Part shown: one piece after another, positions 38,709 to 47,080 of the stretch
Position numbering within the stretch: the stretch's first letter is position 1
How the letters are laid out: each line of letters begins with the position of its first letter
DNA from: CAYUMU01 sp964445985
GTDB lineage: Bacteria > Planctomycetota > Planctomycetia > Pirellulales > S012-138
Assembly: GCA_964445985.1 (NCBI GenBank)
Contig: CAYUMU010000010.1
Span: forward strand, 43,338 to 107,337
Direction of reading: 5' to 3'
DNA length: 64,000 bases
The notes under the pieces: model-generated
The model's input: only the letters and a program-made list of their open reading frames with translations
Told to the model about the DNA's origin: nothing
Databases searched by the model: none
Position numbers and translations under genes: made by a program

Positions 38709-39640
38709 TGCCGAGCCTTGCTGATGACGCGGTCGATATATCAGGTCCGTCACCCTGGCGGCGGTTTCAATTGCTGCTGGGTTTAATTCGCTTTAGCCAT
38801 ACGCTCTTCGCGCTCCCTTTTGCGTTGCTGGCCGGGCTGATGGCCTGGCGGCAGCGCGCGGCCGTTGGGGGAGAGTCCTTCCGCTGGCAAGAGTTGCTCG
38901 GCATTTTGCTGTGCATGGTGTTTGCCCGCAGCGCGGCCATGGCCTTCAACCGCATTGCCGACCGCAAGCTCGACGCCCTTAACCCTCGCACCGCCGGCCG
39001 CCATTTGCCCGCCGGCCAGCTTTCGCTGGGCACCGTGGTGGGCTTCGCCCTGCTGTGCGGGCTCGGCTTTGTGGCGAGCACGCTATTATTCCTGCCGGCC
39101 AACCGCTGGCCGATCTATCTTTCCGTGCCGGTGCTGCTCTTCTTGTGCGGATACAGCTACGCCAAGCGATTCACGTCGCTGGCCCACTATTGGCTGGGGG
39201 CCGCGCTGATGCTGGCCCCCATCTGCGCGTGGATCGCGATTGCTCAGTTTGAGAACATTACGCCGGCCGTGATCCTGGGGGCCGCGGTGCTATTTTGGGT
39301 GGGCGGGTTCGACGTGATCTACGCCTGCCAAGATGTGGACGTCGATCGCCGCGAAGGCCTGCGCAGCATTCCAGCCCGACTGGGCGTGAAAAACTCGCTC
39401 CGCCTGGCGGCCGTGAGCCACGCGGCGACCCTGGCGCTGCTCTTCTTGCTGCCAACCTACTACCCGGCCTTTGGAACCATCTACTATGTAGGCGTTGGCC
39501 TGGTCGCGGCGCTCTTAGCCTACGAACACATGCTGGTGCGGCCCGACGATTTAAGCCGCGTGAACGTGGCATTCTTTCAAGTGAACGCGGTGATCAGCTT
39601 GGGCCTGCTGGTAATTGGGGCGGCGGACTTGGCTTGGTGA
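38708..39640 (+). CDS. ubiA: UbiA-family prenyltransferase
   Basis: 310 residues, eight or nine membrane helices. The two Asp-rich prenyl-diphosphate motifs are present: FNRIADRKLDALNPRT and DVIYACQDVDVDRREG. It attaches a polyprenyl chain to an aromatic acid in quinone biosynthesis. In bacteria using the futalosine route the homologue (MqnP) is often next to ubiX and ubiD-like genes; only ubiX is beside it here, so ubiquinone versus menaquinone cannot be decided. ATG overlaps the ubiX stop (ATGA arrangement). Confidence 0.92.
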   Translation: MPSLADDAVDISGPSPWRRFQLLLGLIRFSHTLFALPFALLAGLMAWRQRAAVGGESFRWQELLGILLCMVFARSAAMAFNRIADRKLDALNPRTAGRHLPAGQLSLGTVVGFALLCGLGFVASTLLFLPANRWPIYLSVPVLLFLCGYSYAKRFTSLAHYWLGAALMLAPICAWIAIAQFENITPAVILGAAVLFWVGGFDVIYACQDVDVDRREGLRSIPARLGVKNSLRLAAVSHAATLALLFLLPTYYPAFGTIYYVGVGLVAALLAYEHMLVRPDDLSRVNVAFFQVNAVISLGLLVIGAADLAW

Positions 39641-39676
39641 AGGCCCGTTCCCTTTCCGAGAATCGCTATGACAGCT

Positions 39677-40651
39677 TTACGGCAGGTCATACGGCGTTCC
39701 ATCCGCCCGTCCGCCCATGGCTTTCAGAGTATCGGGCGTGGCGTAGGTTTTTACCGAGACCACGCGGGTGTCGCCATACACAAATTGGCTGATGCCGGGA
39801 TGCCAACTGCCGAAAAGATAGTTGTTGGTATTGGAGGCGCTGGTATCCATGGCCGGCGTGTCGGGGCGGCTCGCCAGCCCCAGGCCGGTGATGCGGCAGC
39901 CGGTAAAGTCGCCCATGGCATTGGCCGGGGCGGCAGGGCTATCGTAAGTGGCAGAACCAATCCGCTCGGGGTTCAGGTGCTTTTCACCAAACAGCGCGGT
40001 GTAGGTCATGCCGTCGGTCACGCCGCCGATCGTTACTTTCGATGGCAATACAAGCTGCGCGGGGTTCGAACCCACAGCAGGCAAAACAGTACGGGCACTG
40101 GGGCCGATGATGGGGCCTTTCAAGGCAGCCCAACTGGAGTTGACGGCAAACAGGTGATTCCCCGAACTGGGAGCCGAAACCCACTCCGTCACCCCCACGC
40201 ACATATAGTCGATCGCCTGGGCGTTCGCCGTGCCGCTGCTGCGATAGCCGCGGGTAGGGCACAGGTAAACATTGGACCTAACCGCGTTGTAGAGCGATTC
40301 GTTCGGTTCTTCCGAAGCGTGAATGGTCAGGTTGGCGGCGGCATAGGTGGGACCCATATCCATGACCGGCCACAGCAGGGCCACCCAGGTGTGAATACTG
40401 CTGGTGGTGGCGCTGGTGCTGCCATAACCAGAAAAACCCGAGGGCGGAAGCTGCTCGCTATTGCGATCGCCATACAGCAGCACCGCGGTGCCAAGTTGCT
40501 TGAGATTGCTGGAGCAGTTGGCCCTGCGGGCCGCTTCCCGCGCGGCCTGAATGGCTGGCAGCAGCATGGCGATCAAAATACCTATGATGGCGATGACCAC
40601 CAGGAGTTCCACGAGGGTAAAGCCTGGCTTGAGCTTCTGTCGTTCCTGCAT
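39677..40651 (-). CDS. DUF1559 type IV-pilin-like protein
   Basis: 324 residues. It opens with a class III signal, GFTLVELLVVIAIIGILIAMLLPAIQAAREAARR, the pilin/pseudopilin helix with the methylated Phe after Gly. The mature part is the DUF1559 domain found in large paralogous sets in planctomycetes. The C-terminal motif normally H-x9-DG appears as HPGISQFVYGDTRVV, with YGD replacing DG. It is probably exported by a type II/IV-like system and displayed on the surface. It converges with ubiA. Confidence 0.95.
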   Translation of the reverse strand: MQERQKLKPGFTLVELLVVIAIIGILIAMLLPAIQAAREAARRANCSSNLKQLGTAVLLYGDRNSEQLPPSGFSGYGSTSATTSSIHTWVALLWPVMDMGPTYAAANLTIHASEEPNESLYNAVRSNVYLCPTRGYRSSGTANAQAIDYMCVGVTEWVSAPSSGNHLFAVNSSWAALKGPIIGPSARTVLPAVGSNPAQLVLPSKVTIGGVTDGMTYTALFGEKHLNPERIGSATYDSPAAPANAMGDFTGCRITGLGLASRPDTPAMDTSASNTNNYLFGSWHPGISQFVYGDTRVVSVKTYATPDTLKAMGGRADGTPYDLP

Positions 40652-41025
40652 GTTTTATATTTCCTATGCTTGCGAAAAACGATGAGAATGATGCTGAGCA
40701 AAGCACGTTCATCAAGGGTGCGCGGACGGCAAGCGCGAACCAACAATCCGCGGCATGCGGATGCGGCGCCAATGAGAATGTTCTTCGCTCAGTTGGTACG
40801 CGAGCAGAATAGATCGCGATTATTCAGAAACCTTGAAGAACATGTTTTTCTCGCGATTTTGCTGGCAGACGGGGGGTGGGCAAAGCGGCAAGCGGCATGG
40901 CCGCCTGGCGAGAAAACGATTGCGGAAAAACCATTCGCTCATCAGGATTGCACGAAAAACAAAGTCGGCTTTCGCGGAGCGAAAGGCGACTATGCCCGAA
41001 AGTTATTTTTCATGGGTTCCTTACG
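40652..41025. other. Intergenic region with one hairpin
   Basis: About 370 bases between two minus-strand genes; apart from the hairpin at 40964-40990 I see nothing. Confidence 0.5.
40964..40990. repeat. Hairpin around GGCTTTCGC-GGA-GCGAAAGG
   Basis: A 12-bp stem with a single G/G mismatch and a GGA loop, close to the 3' end of the HAD-HerA gene and in the right place to end its transcript, though without a T-run. The string is of a type I associate with planctomycete spacers. Confidence 0.5.
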
Positions 41026-42762
41026 TCAGTCGCCGCGATAGCGTTTTTCGATCAGCTCCGCGAGCTCGTCAGCGAAGTCGCCCGTGGATTGGCGTTGCTT
41101 GTGCTCCGATTCCAGTTTCCGCACTTCGTTGGCCAGCTCGCGATCGCAGAACAGACCGGCGATCCAACGTGAGAAGTCATGGTGCTGAGCATGGTTGGCG
41201 AGCACGCCGGGCGCGACTCGTTTCATTACGGCTGGCAGTTGTCGGAGCGTGGTGGCAGCCGCGCCGACCGATTGTCCCCGGTTGGTGAAAATGAACTCGC
41301 ATCCGTTCGCCACGGGAGTGTCGAAATATTTGGTGCGATGCCGGACATGCGTGGTCAAACGCGGGGCGACCGTAAACCGGCGCAGCTGGCCTTCGGCTTC
41401 GATGGTGGGCGGCAGCAAGGCCGCTTCGGAGATGCCCAAATTGCCAAGCTGTTCGTGCCAATCGCCCGCGTCAATTTGCGCGTCCGGAGTGTTATTCAAC
41501 AAATTCCGTAACGCGTCTACCTCCTCTCGTTCCGCCAGTCGCGTGACGGCCACCACATCGATCAACTTTAACACGCTGGCCGGCAGTTGCGACGGCCGGT
41601 ACGTCACCAGTGTATAGCCATCGAGCTCGGCATCGAGCAAGTGTTTGCCTTGAGAATGCCCTAGAAAATAGTGGCATTCATCGAGCAGAATGCGATGGGG
41701 AAACCCTTGTTCGCGGCGATGGTTGGCCACCATGGGCAAATGAAATTGAACATATTCAGACTTCTCGGTTTGTTGAAGATGAGATAGGTTCAGAATCACG
41801 CTCAGACCTTGCCGCAATAGCATTTTCAGATCGTCGCCCTGGGGCAGCAAGCGTCCGCCACCGAGCACGACCGTGTTGGGCAGCGAGGCGAGACTGCCAT
41901 AGTCTCCTTCCGGGTCGAAAGCATAGACGGTGTAGCCCTGCAGAATTTGTTGCTCGATGAGCAGCCCTGCCAGCCACGATTTGCCGCTTTGCGTATCCCC
42001 GGCGACCAGCACATTGCGGCCGCGAATGGCCATTTCGAACGGGGCGTGCCCTTCGCGCACTTCGAGGATGAGCTTGCGGTGGGTGGTGGTTTCGAGAGGC
42101 AACCGGATTTCGGTGGAGATGCGGTCGATATATTCCGCAACGGCCGCTGGCCCGGCGCCTTCGAGGACGTGGCCCGCGGCCTGTTGCAAACGGGCCGAGC
42201 CCCAGGCAACGGCCACGCCCAGTTCGCAGCAATTCAGAAGTTCATGATCGTTTTCAGCATCGCCAATACCCACGGCATTGTGGACCGATGCACCGAGCAT
42301 GTTGAGCAGTTCGCGCAGCCCGCCTGCCTTGCTGATGGCGGCCGGCAGCAGCATCATGCGGCCGCGGTTGAAGGTGATGGCCAGCGGCAGTTCCAGCAGG
42401 CGAATCAATTCGATGGCGACATCGGCCAGGCTGGCGTCCATTTCGACCACGCAGCGGCCCACTTTGAAATCGATGCCCCGCTGGGTGAGCTTGGTGAGCA
42501 GCGCCATGAGAGGCGGGCTGCCGAGCAAGGTGGTGTGACCGTTGGGCAAGGCCAGAACGGCGCCGTTTTCCGCGACCACGCCATCCACGAAATCGAGCGG
42601 GCCTGCAACCTGGCGAAGCTCCGACAGAATCCGCCCCGTAACAATGACGACCAGCACGCCCCGTTGACGCGCCTTCCCAATCGCTTCGCGAACCGCCGGG
42701 TGGAGAAATCCGTCGCTGGCAATCGTGCCATCGTAGTCCGTGGCTATCACTCGCAAACGCAT
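41026..42762 (-). CDS. HAD-superfamily phosphatase fused to HerA-like (DUF87) ATPase
   Basis: 578 residues in two clear parts. Residues 1-215 are a Cof-type HAD phosphatase: TDYDGT with Asp9/Asp11, VTGR (41-44) and GIGDAENDHELL (165-176) with the metal Asp pair. Residues about 225-420 are a P-loop ATPase of the HerA/VirB4 type: Walker A GDTQSGKS (255-262), AFDPEGDYGSLA after it and Walker B RILLDEC (357-363); the end is helical and charged. ATG 42762 has GGAGG 7 bases upstream. The whole fusion is in one frame; the role is unknown, perhaps a phosphatase tied to a DNA- or protein-pumping motor. Confidence 0.85.
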   Translation of the reverse strand: MRLRVIATDYDGTIASDGFLHPAVREAIGKARQRGVLVVIVTGRILSELRQVAGPLDFVDGVVAENGAVLALPNGHTTLLGSPPLMALLTKLTQRGIDFKVGRCVVEMDASLADVAIELIRLLELPLAITFNRGRMMLLPAAISKAGGLRELLNMLGASVHNAVGIGDAENDHELLNCCELGVAVAWGSARLQQAAGHVLEGAGPAAVAEYIDRISTEIRLPLETTTHRKLILEVREGHAPFEMAIRGRNVLVAGDTQSGKSWLAGLLIEQQILQGYTVYAFDPEGDYGSLASLPNTVVLGGGRLLPQGDDLKMLLRQGLSVILNLSHLQQTEKSEYVQFHLPMVANHRREQGFPHRILLDECHYFLGHSQGKHLLDAELDGYTLVTYRPSQLPASVLKLIDVVAVTRLAEREEVDALRNLLNNTPDAQIDAGDWHEQLGNLGISEAALLPPTIEAEGQLRRFTVAPRLTTHVRHRTKYFDTPVANGCEFIFTNRGQSVGAAATTLRQLPAVMKRVAPGVLANHAQHHDFSRWIAGLFCDRELANEVRKLESEHKQRQSTGDFADELAELIEKRYRGD

Positions 42763-42825
42763 GGTCGCATCCTCCCAATAGACGCCAGCTACCTCCGGCG
42801 ACAATCCGTTTTCCCGAGCTGGTCG

Positions 42826-43548
42826 TTACCATGTTGGCCATTCTAGCGGGTCTGGCAAGTCAATCGCCGCGTATTCGTAGTGCAGCACCCGGCGGCGGTT
42901 GGGATTGCTAGCGGCCGACGAGGCGTGCGCCAAAAGTGGGCTCATTGCCAAAACGCCGCCAGCGGGCGTTTCACAACAATATTCGGCCGTTTGGGCTCTC
43001 AGCGTCTGCAACCGCGGCGAGCTCAGCCGGCCTTGGCGATGGCTGCCGGGGAGCACGCGGAGGGCGCCATTGTGGGCCGGCGTATCATCGAGATGCACGC
43101 GCAGGGCGAGCATGTGCTGGAGGATATCGAGCGGCGGCTGCACGTGCGGCACGCCGTCTTTCTCCGTCCAAGGGCCAAAGCCAGGCATATCATGTCGGTC
43201 GCGAACCGCGATGGTGAGGTCTTGATGCCAGGGCACTTTCCAGTTGGCCTCGGGCGTTTTGTCGAAGATGGTCAGTCGGACCAGGTTGGCGCGGGGGCCG
43301 ATCAATGCCAGGGCAATCGCCGCGCAAACGCCGGTTTCGCCAAGTTCGCGAAGCCGCGGCGATTGCGATAGGGCATTGCGTGCTCCGCCGCGGGCCGTGC
43401 TTTTGGCCAGGAGTTGGTCGGCATCGGCCTGGAAGTGCGCAACCAAGGCTGGCGCGATCTGGTCGCGGAGCATCAGGTAGCCGGCGGCGAGGAACGCCTG
43501 GCGTTGCTCGCTGGTGACGACGGCAGGGACGAAAGCTTGAGACGGCAT
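42826..43548 (-). CDS. Phytanoyl-CoA dioxygenase-family protein
   Basis: 240 residues. Fe(II)/2-oxoglutarate dioxygenase of the PhyH type: PWHQDLTIAV gives the HxD iron ligands, LRVLPGSHRQG the core strand and substrate turn, and LLAHASSAASNPNRRRVLHYEYA the distal His and the Arg that binds 2-oxoglutarate. The hydroxylated substrate is unknown. It lies 63 bases upstream of the HAD-HerA gene on the same strand, so the two may form an operon. Confidence 0.88.
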   Translation of the reverse strand: MPSQAFVPAVVTSEQRQAFLAAGYLMLRDQIAPALVAHFQADADQLLAKSTARGGARNALSQSPRLRELGETGVCAAIALALIGPRANLVRLTIFDKTPEANWKVPWHQDLTIAVRDRHDMPGFGPWTEKDGVPHVQPPLDILQHMLALRVHLDDTPAHNGALRVLPGSHRQGRLSSPRLQTLRAQTAEYCCETPAGGVLAMSPLLAHASSAASNPNRRRVLHYEYAAIDLPDPLEWPTW

Positions 43549-43724
43549 CGGTCTGCTCGTTAAAGGTTGTGCGGCATCCGTTGATGCCGCTCAAGTTTGT
43601 ATGCTTTCCCTTCCCCCCCTGGGCCTGCTATTATCTTAATGGTTAATCGCCGGGGGTTCGCGCTGCCGGCCGTGGATTATTGCACTGGTTCGCCTACTGG
43701 GTTCGCCGTCCCAAAGGATTGCGC

Positions 43725-44747
43725 ATGAATACAATGTGGCCCGCTCTGTTTGCCCAGGGTTTCGAAGGAATTGAAATGCCCGAGGGCGGCTGGGTTTGGT
43801 CGGTGGTCGGCATCACCATCGCCGTCATAATCATGCTGCTGCTGCTCGTGCTGGTGCTCAAGTACGGCAAGTTGTGGTTTCGGGCTTACATGTCCAACGC
43901 CCAGGTGAGCTTGTGGAGCCTGGTGGGCATGAGCTTGCGGCAGGTGAATGCCCAACTGATCGTGGACGCCAAGGTCATGGCCATGCAGGCCGGCATTGGC
44001 GGAATCAGTACCCGCCGGCTGGAAGCTCACTACCTGGCGGGCGGAAACGTGCTGGGCGTGGTGCGGGCGATCATCGCCGCGCATCGGGCCGATATCGATT
44101 TGGACTTCGATCGGGCGACGGCGATTGATCTGGCCGGCCGCGACGTGGTGGACGCCGTGCAGACCTCCGTCATCCCCAAGGTGATTGATTGCCCCGATCC
44201 GCGGCGATCTGGCAAAACAACCCTCAGCGCGATTGCCCGCAATGGCGTGGAGCTAAAGATCCGGGCGCGGGTGACGGTGCGCACCAACCTCTCGCAACTC
44301 ATCGGCGGGGCGACCGAAGACACGGTGATTGCCCGCGTGGGCGAAGGCATTATTACTTCGATCGGTTCGGCCGAAACGCACCTGGCCGTGATGGAAGGGC
44401 CGGAGATTATTTCCAAGGCGGTGCTGGCCCGAGGTCTCGACGCGCAAACGGCGTTCGAGATTGTTTCGATCGATATTGCCGATATCGACGTGGGCGAGAA
44501 CATCGGCGCCCGCCTCCAGGCCGACCAGGCCGAAGCCGACATGCGGGTGGCCCGCGCCAAGGCCGAAGAACGCCGCGCCTTGGCGGCGGCCCAAGAGCAG
44601 GAAATGAAGGCCAAAGTGCAAGAGAACCGGGCGCTGGTGGTGCTTTCCGAAGCCGACGTGCCGCTGGCCATGGCCAGCGCGTTCCGCAAGGGCAACCTCG
44701 TGGTGGGCATCAGCGACGAACGCGGCAAAAACGGTGCTTCCAAATGA
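43725..44747 (+). CDS. floA: FloA-type flotillin-like protein (SPFH)
   Basis: 340 residues. One membrane helix near residues 22-45 (WSVVGITIAVIIMLLLLVLVL), then an SPFH domain (AIARNGVELKIRARVTVRTNLSQLIGGA, VGEGIITSIGSA), and an Ala/Glu-rich coiled coil (QADQAEADMRVARAKAEERRALAAAQEQEM). It organises membrane microdomains, as FloA does in Bacillus. AAAGGA lies 7 bases before ATG 43725. Its stop overlaps the next gene's start (ATGA), showing coupled translation. Confidence 0.93.
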   Translation: MNTMWPALFAQGFEGIEMPEGGWVWSVVGITIAVIIMLLLLVLVLKYGKLWFRAYMSNAQVSLWSLVGMSLRQVNAQLIVDAKVMAMQAGIGGISTRRLEAHYLAGGNVLGVVRAIIAAHRADIDLDFDRATAIDLAGRDVVDAVQTSVIPKVIDCPDPRRSGKTTLSAIARNGVELKIRARVTVRTNLSQLIGGATEDTVIARVGEGIITSIGSAETHLAVMEGPEIISKAVLARGLDAQTAFEIVSIDIADIDVGENIGARLQADQAEADMRVARAKAEERRALAAAQEQEMKAKVQENRALVVLSEADVPLAMASAFRKGNLVVGISDERGKNGASK

Positions 44748-45313
44748 GCCAGGCGGCGAACCGGGTGGAACGCTGGTTTGCGGATCACGCGGGCGATGGC
44801 GAGTTTGAGCTGGCAACTAACTTGCTGGAACTTCCGTCCGTTCCATCAAGCGGGACCAGGCTCCGCACTGTCTATACAACCAAGCCAGCCGTATTGCGGG
44901 ATTCGCACTTCGCCGATTCGGCAGAATTGCCGTCACCCATTGTGCTAGGCCAGTACGGGTTGCCTGACAAGACCAAAATTTGTCAATTGGATGAATGGCT
45001 GGGTGCGGACTCCCTGGAGTTTCTCGGCGATCTCGACCCGCCCGATTTGCTGATCTTCACCTGGCTGCGAGATCATTTGGGGAGTCAACGCTGCCGATAC
45101 GCTGGCTTGAGCGACAGGTTGTGGGAAGACATCCACGGCGACCCCACCCAATTCAAGATCGCGCTTTCCGCCGCGGAACGCGCCGCGTGGCCGCTCGTTA
45201 GAGAACTGCTTCCCGACAGCCAACGCCTGCTCGGCAGCGGTTGCTGGGCTCTGCTTGAGAGCGGGTTCAAAGTGGAGTTGGAATCGCTCCGCTGGGCGAT
45301 TCACGGCACGTGA
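44744..45313 (+). CDS. Unknown protein translationally coupled to floA
   Basis: 189 residues; the ATG at 44744 overlaps the floA TGA in an ATGA arrangement. The sequence starts with a short helix (SQAANRVERWFADH) and has the recognisable end AAWPLVRELLPDSQRLLGSGCWALLESGFKVELESLRWAIHG. No family recognised. The overlap implies a functional link to the flotillin, for instance as a cytoplasmic partner. Confidence 0.7.
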   Translation: MSQAANRVERWFADHAGDGEFELATNLLELPSVPSSGTRLRTVYTTKPAVLRDSHFADSAELPSPIVLGQYGLPDKTKICQLDEWLGADSLEFLGDLDPPDLLIFTWLRDHLGSQRCRYAGLSDRLWEDIHGDPTQFKIALSAAERAAWPLVRELLPDSQRLLGSGCWALLESGFKVELESLRWAIHGT

Positions 45314-45370
45314 GTGACTGGATCTAGCTTGCATCGGCTTAGGCCGTTGGGTAGCATCTAGGTGCTCGCA

Positions 45371-45406
45371 TGGCACGATCGTGCCACGCCGGCGACACGA
45401 TCGTGT
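45371..45406. promoter_or_regulatory. Pair of CACGATCGTG palindromes
   Basis: TGGCACGATCGTGCCA (45371-45386) is a perfect 16-bp palindrome, and ACACGATCGTGT (45395-45406) a perfect 12-bp one. Both share CACGATCGTG and their centres are 22 bases apart, two helix turns. TATATT at 45406-45411 could be a -10 box. The layout suits a dimeric repressor binding twice on one face ahead of the gene at 45459, but the first palindrome also resembles a dispersed repeat. Confidence 0.45.
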
Positions 45407-45458
45407 ATATTGCCTTTGCCCACTCTCCTTCACCCCTTCGTTTTCGGCAGCCTTTCCG

Positions 45459-45899
45459 ATGATTTCCATCTGTCCCCATTGGATCGTTCGGCAGCTTGGC
45501 CGGCAGGTTTTATGCGCCGTAGGCTTGGCGGCCGCGATCGCCGGCGCCAGTTTGATTGCCGAGGAGCCAGCCTCCAAGCCGCTCACGGCCGTCGAAGCCC
45601 GGCGGCAAGTTGGCAAAGATGTCGTGGTGGAAATGCTGGTGCAAGCGGCGAAGGACCGGTTGGAGAAACGGGGCGAGATCTATCTCGACAGCGAACTCGA
45701 TTTTCGCAGCGAGCAGAACTTCGCCGTGGTGATCAGCCGCGCGGGAGCGGCGGCGCTCCGCGACGCGGGCATCGCGAATCCAGCCGAGCATTTCGACCAA
45801 AAGACGATCCGCGCCACTGGCAAAGTGACCGAACAAGACGGCGTGCCGCGGATCGAGATCGATGCCGCCCAGCAAATCCAAATTGTGGAAACGCGCTAG
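45459..45899 (+). CDS. Small exported protein of unknown function
   Basis: 146 residues from ATG 45459. N-terminal signal (VLCAVGLAAAIAGASLIAEEP), then a small beta-rich domain (DVVVEMLVQAAKDRLEKRGEIYLDS, FAVVISRAGAAALRD, TIRATGKVTEQDGVPRIEI) resembling the OB-fold-type DUF found in exported proteins. It is the gene served by the palindrome pair. Confidence 0.65.
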   Translation: MISICPHWIVRQLGRQVLCAVGLAAAIAGASLIAEEPASKPLTAVEARRQVGKDVVVEMLVQAAKDRLEKRGEIYLDSELDFRSEQNFAVVISRAGAAALRDAGIANPAEHFDQKTIRATGKVTEQDGVPRIEIDAAQQIQIVETR

Positions 45900-46092
45900 A
45901 GAAACCATCCGGATCACACCGAGGAGTCAAGTTCCGCGGGGTTTCGCCGCTCAAAGTCACGATGACGCCTGGCCGTGCTCCCGTGGATGGAACGTAATCC
46001 CTTGAACCTTCCATTTGCTCGCATCCGGCAGCCGTGACATGCGAAAGCGGCATGCCGGATGACGAGCATCCAAGCAGCAGGCCACCCCCTCC

Positions 46093-47001
46093 ATGGTCGC
46101 GTTTCCTTTTTTGCGACGCACCCAAGCCAGCGCCGTGGCCGCGGTGATGTTGGCTTGGGTTGGACTGGTTGGCTGCGGCGCGGAGGATGCAACATCCCCG
46201 TCCGCCCCTTCCTCCGCTGGCACGCCGCCCAAAACCAGCGAGGGCCAAACGATCCGCTGCGCCATCATCGGCGGCCTGGCCGATACGGGGTTGTGGGAAG
46301 AACTGGGCGAGCGGTTCACGGCCGAGTCTGGGCATAAGCTGGTGATCGTGGCCCGAGGGCCCAAGCGGGAAGTCCTGCAAGCATTCCGCGACCAGCACGC
46401 CCACGTGATCGCCATGCACGCTTGCGACGCCATCATCAATACGGTGGCCGACGGTCACGCGGTCAATCCGCAACCTTGGGCCCGCAACGACTTCGTCCTC
46501 GTTGGCCCTCCCGACGACCCCGCCGGAATCCGCGGGATGAAGAGCGCCGGCGAAGCGCTGCGGAAAATTGTGGAATCGAAATCGACGTTGCTGATCCACG
46601 CCAGCCAAGGCTCGATGGAAGTGCTGCACGACCTGCTTGAAGCCGAGCAGCTGGAACTCGATTCCGAGCATACGCTGGTGCGGCCCGAAGATCGCCACCG
46701 GCAAATGCTGATGTTCGCAGGCCAGCAACGGGCCTATACCATCGTCGGCCGCATCCCTTTTCTCAGTGGCAAACTGCCCAAACAAGACCTGGAAATCCTC
46801 GTGCAAGGCGACGAAAAACTGAGGCGGCCTTACCTGATGGCCGTGGCGGCCGGGGATGCCTCGGACCCGGCCCTGGCCGCGGCCGCGCATTGGGCCAGGT
46901 TCGTGCGATCCCCCTCCGCCCAGGCTTTTATCGCCGAATACGGCCGAGGACGTTACGATGACCGACCGTTATTCTTTCCCGTGGTTGTGCCAGGCCAATA
47001 G
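46093..47001 (+). CDS. TupA-like substrate-binding lipoprotein
   Basis: 302 residues. Lipoprotein signal with VGLVGCGAED (lipid Cys at 28). The mature part follows PBP-like anion-binding proteins: IIGGLADTGLWEELGERFTAESGHKLVIVARGPKREVLQAF, WARNDFVLVGPPDDPAGI, LLIHASQGSMEVLH. TupA family proteins bind tungstate; no tupB/tupC permease or ATPase is beside it, so the ligand (tungstate, molybdate or other anion) and the transporter are open. Confidence 0.8.
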   Translation: MVAFPFLRRTQASAVAAVMLAWVGLVGCGAEDATSPSAPSSAGTPPKTSEGQTIRCAIIGGLADTGLWEELGERFTAESGHKLVIVARGPKREVLQAFRDQHAHVIAMHACDAIINTVADGHAVNPQPWARNDFVLVGPPDDPAGIRGMKSAGEALRKIVESKSTLLIHASQGSMEVLHDLLEAEQLELDSEHTLVRPEDRHRQMLMFAGQQRAYTIVGRIPFLSGKLPKQDLEILVQGDEKLRRPYLMAVAAGDASDPALAAAAHWARFVRSPSAQAFIAEYGRGRYDDRPLFFPVVVPGQ

Positions 47002-47080
47002 TCGCCGGATGGAACCCGTTTGCGCGGCGCTTTGCCAAATCGGTACTCCCACGTGGCGAAAGAGACTGGGGGGCCATCGA

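Noticed and set aside
45900..46092. Molybdenum-cofactor riboswitch ahead of the TupA-like gene
   Set aside because: The spacer has short stems, but no match to the motif I remember.
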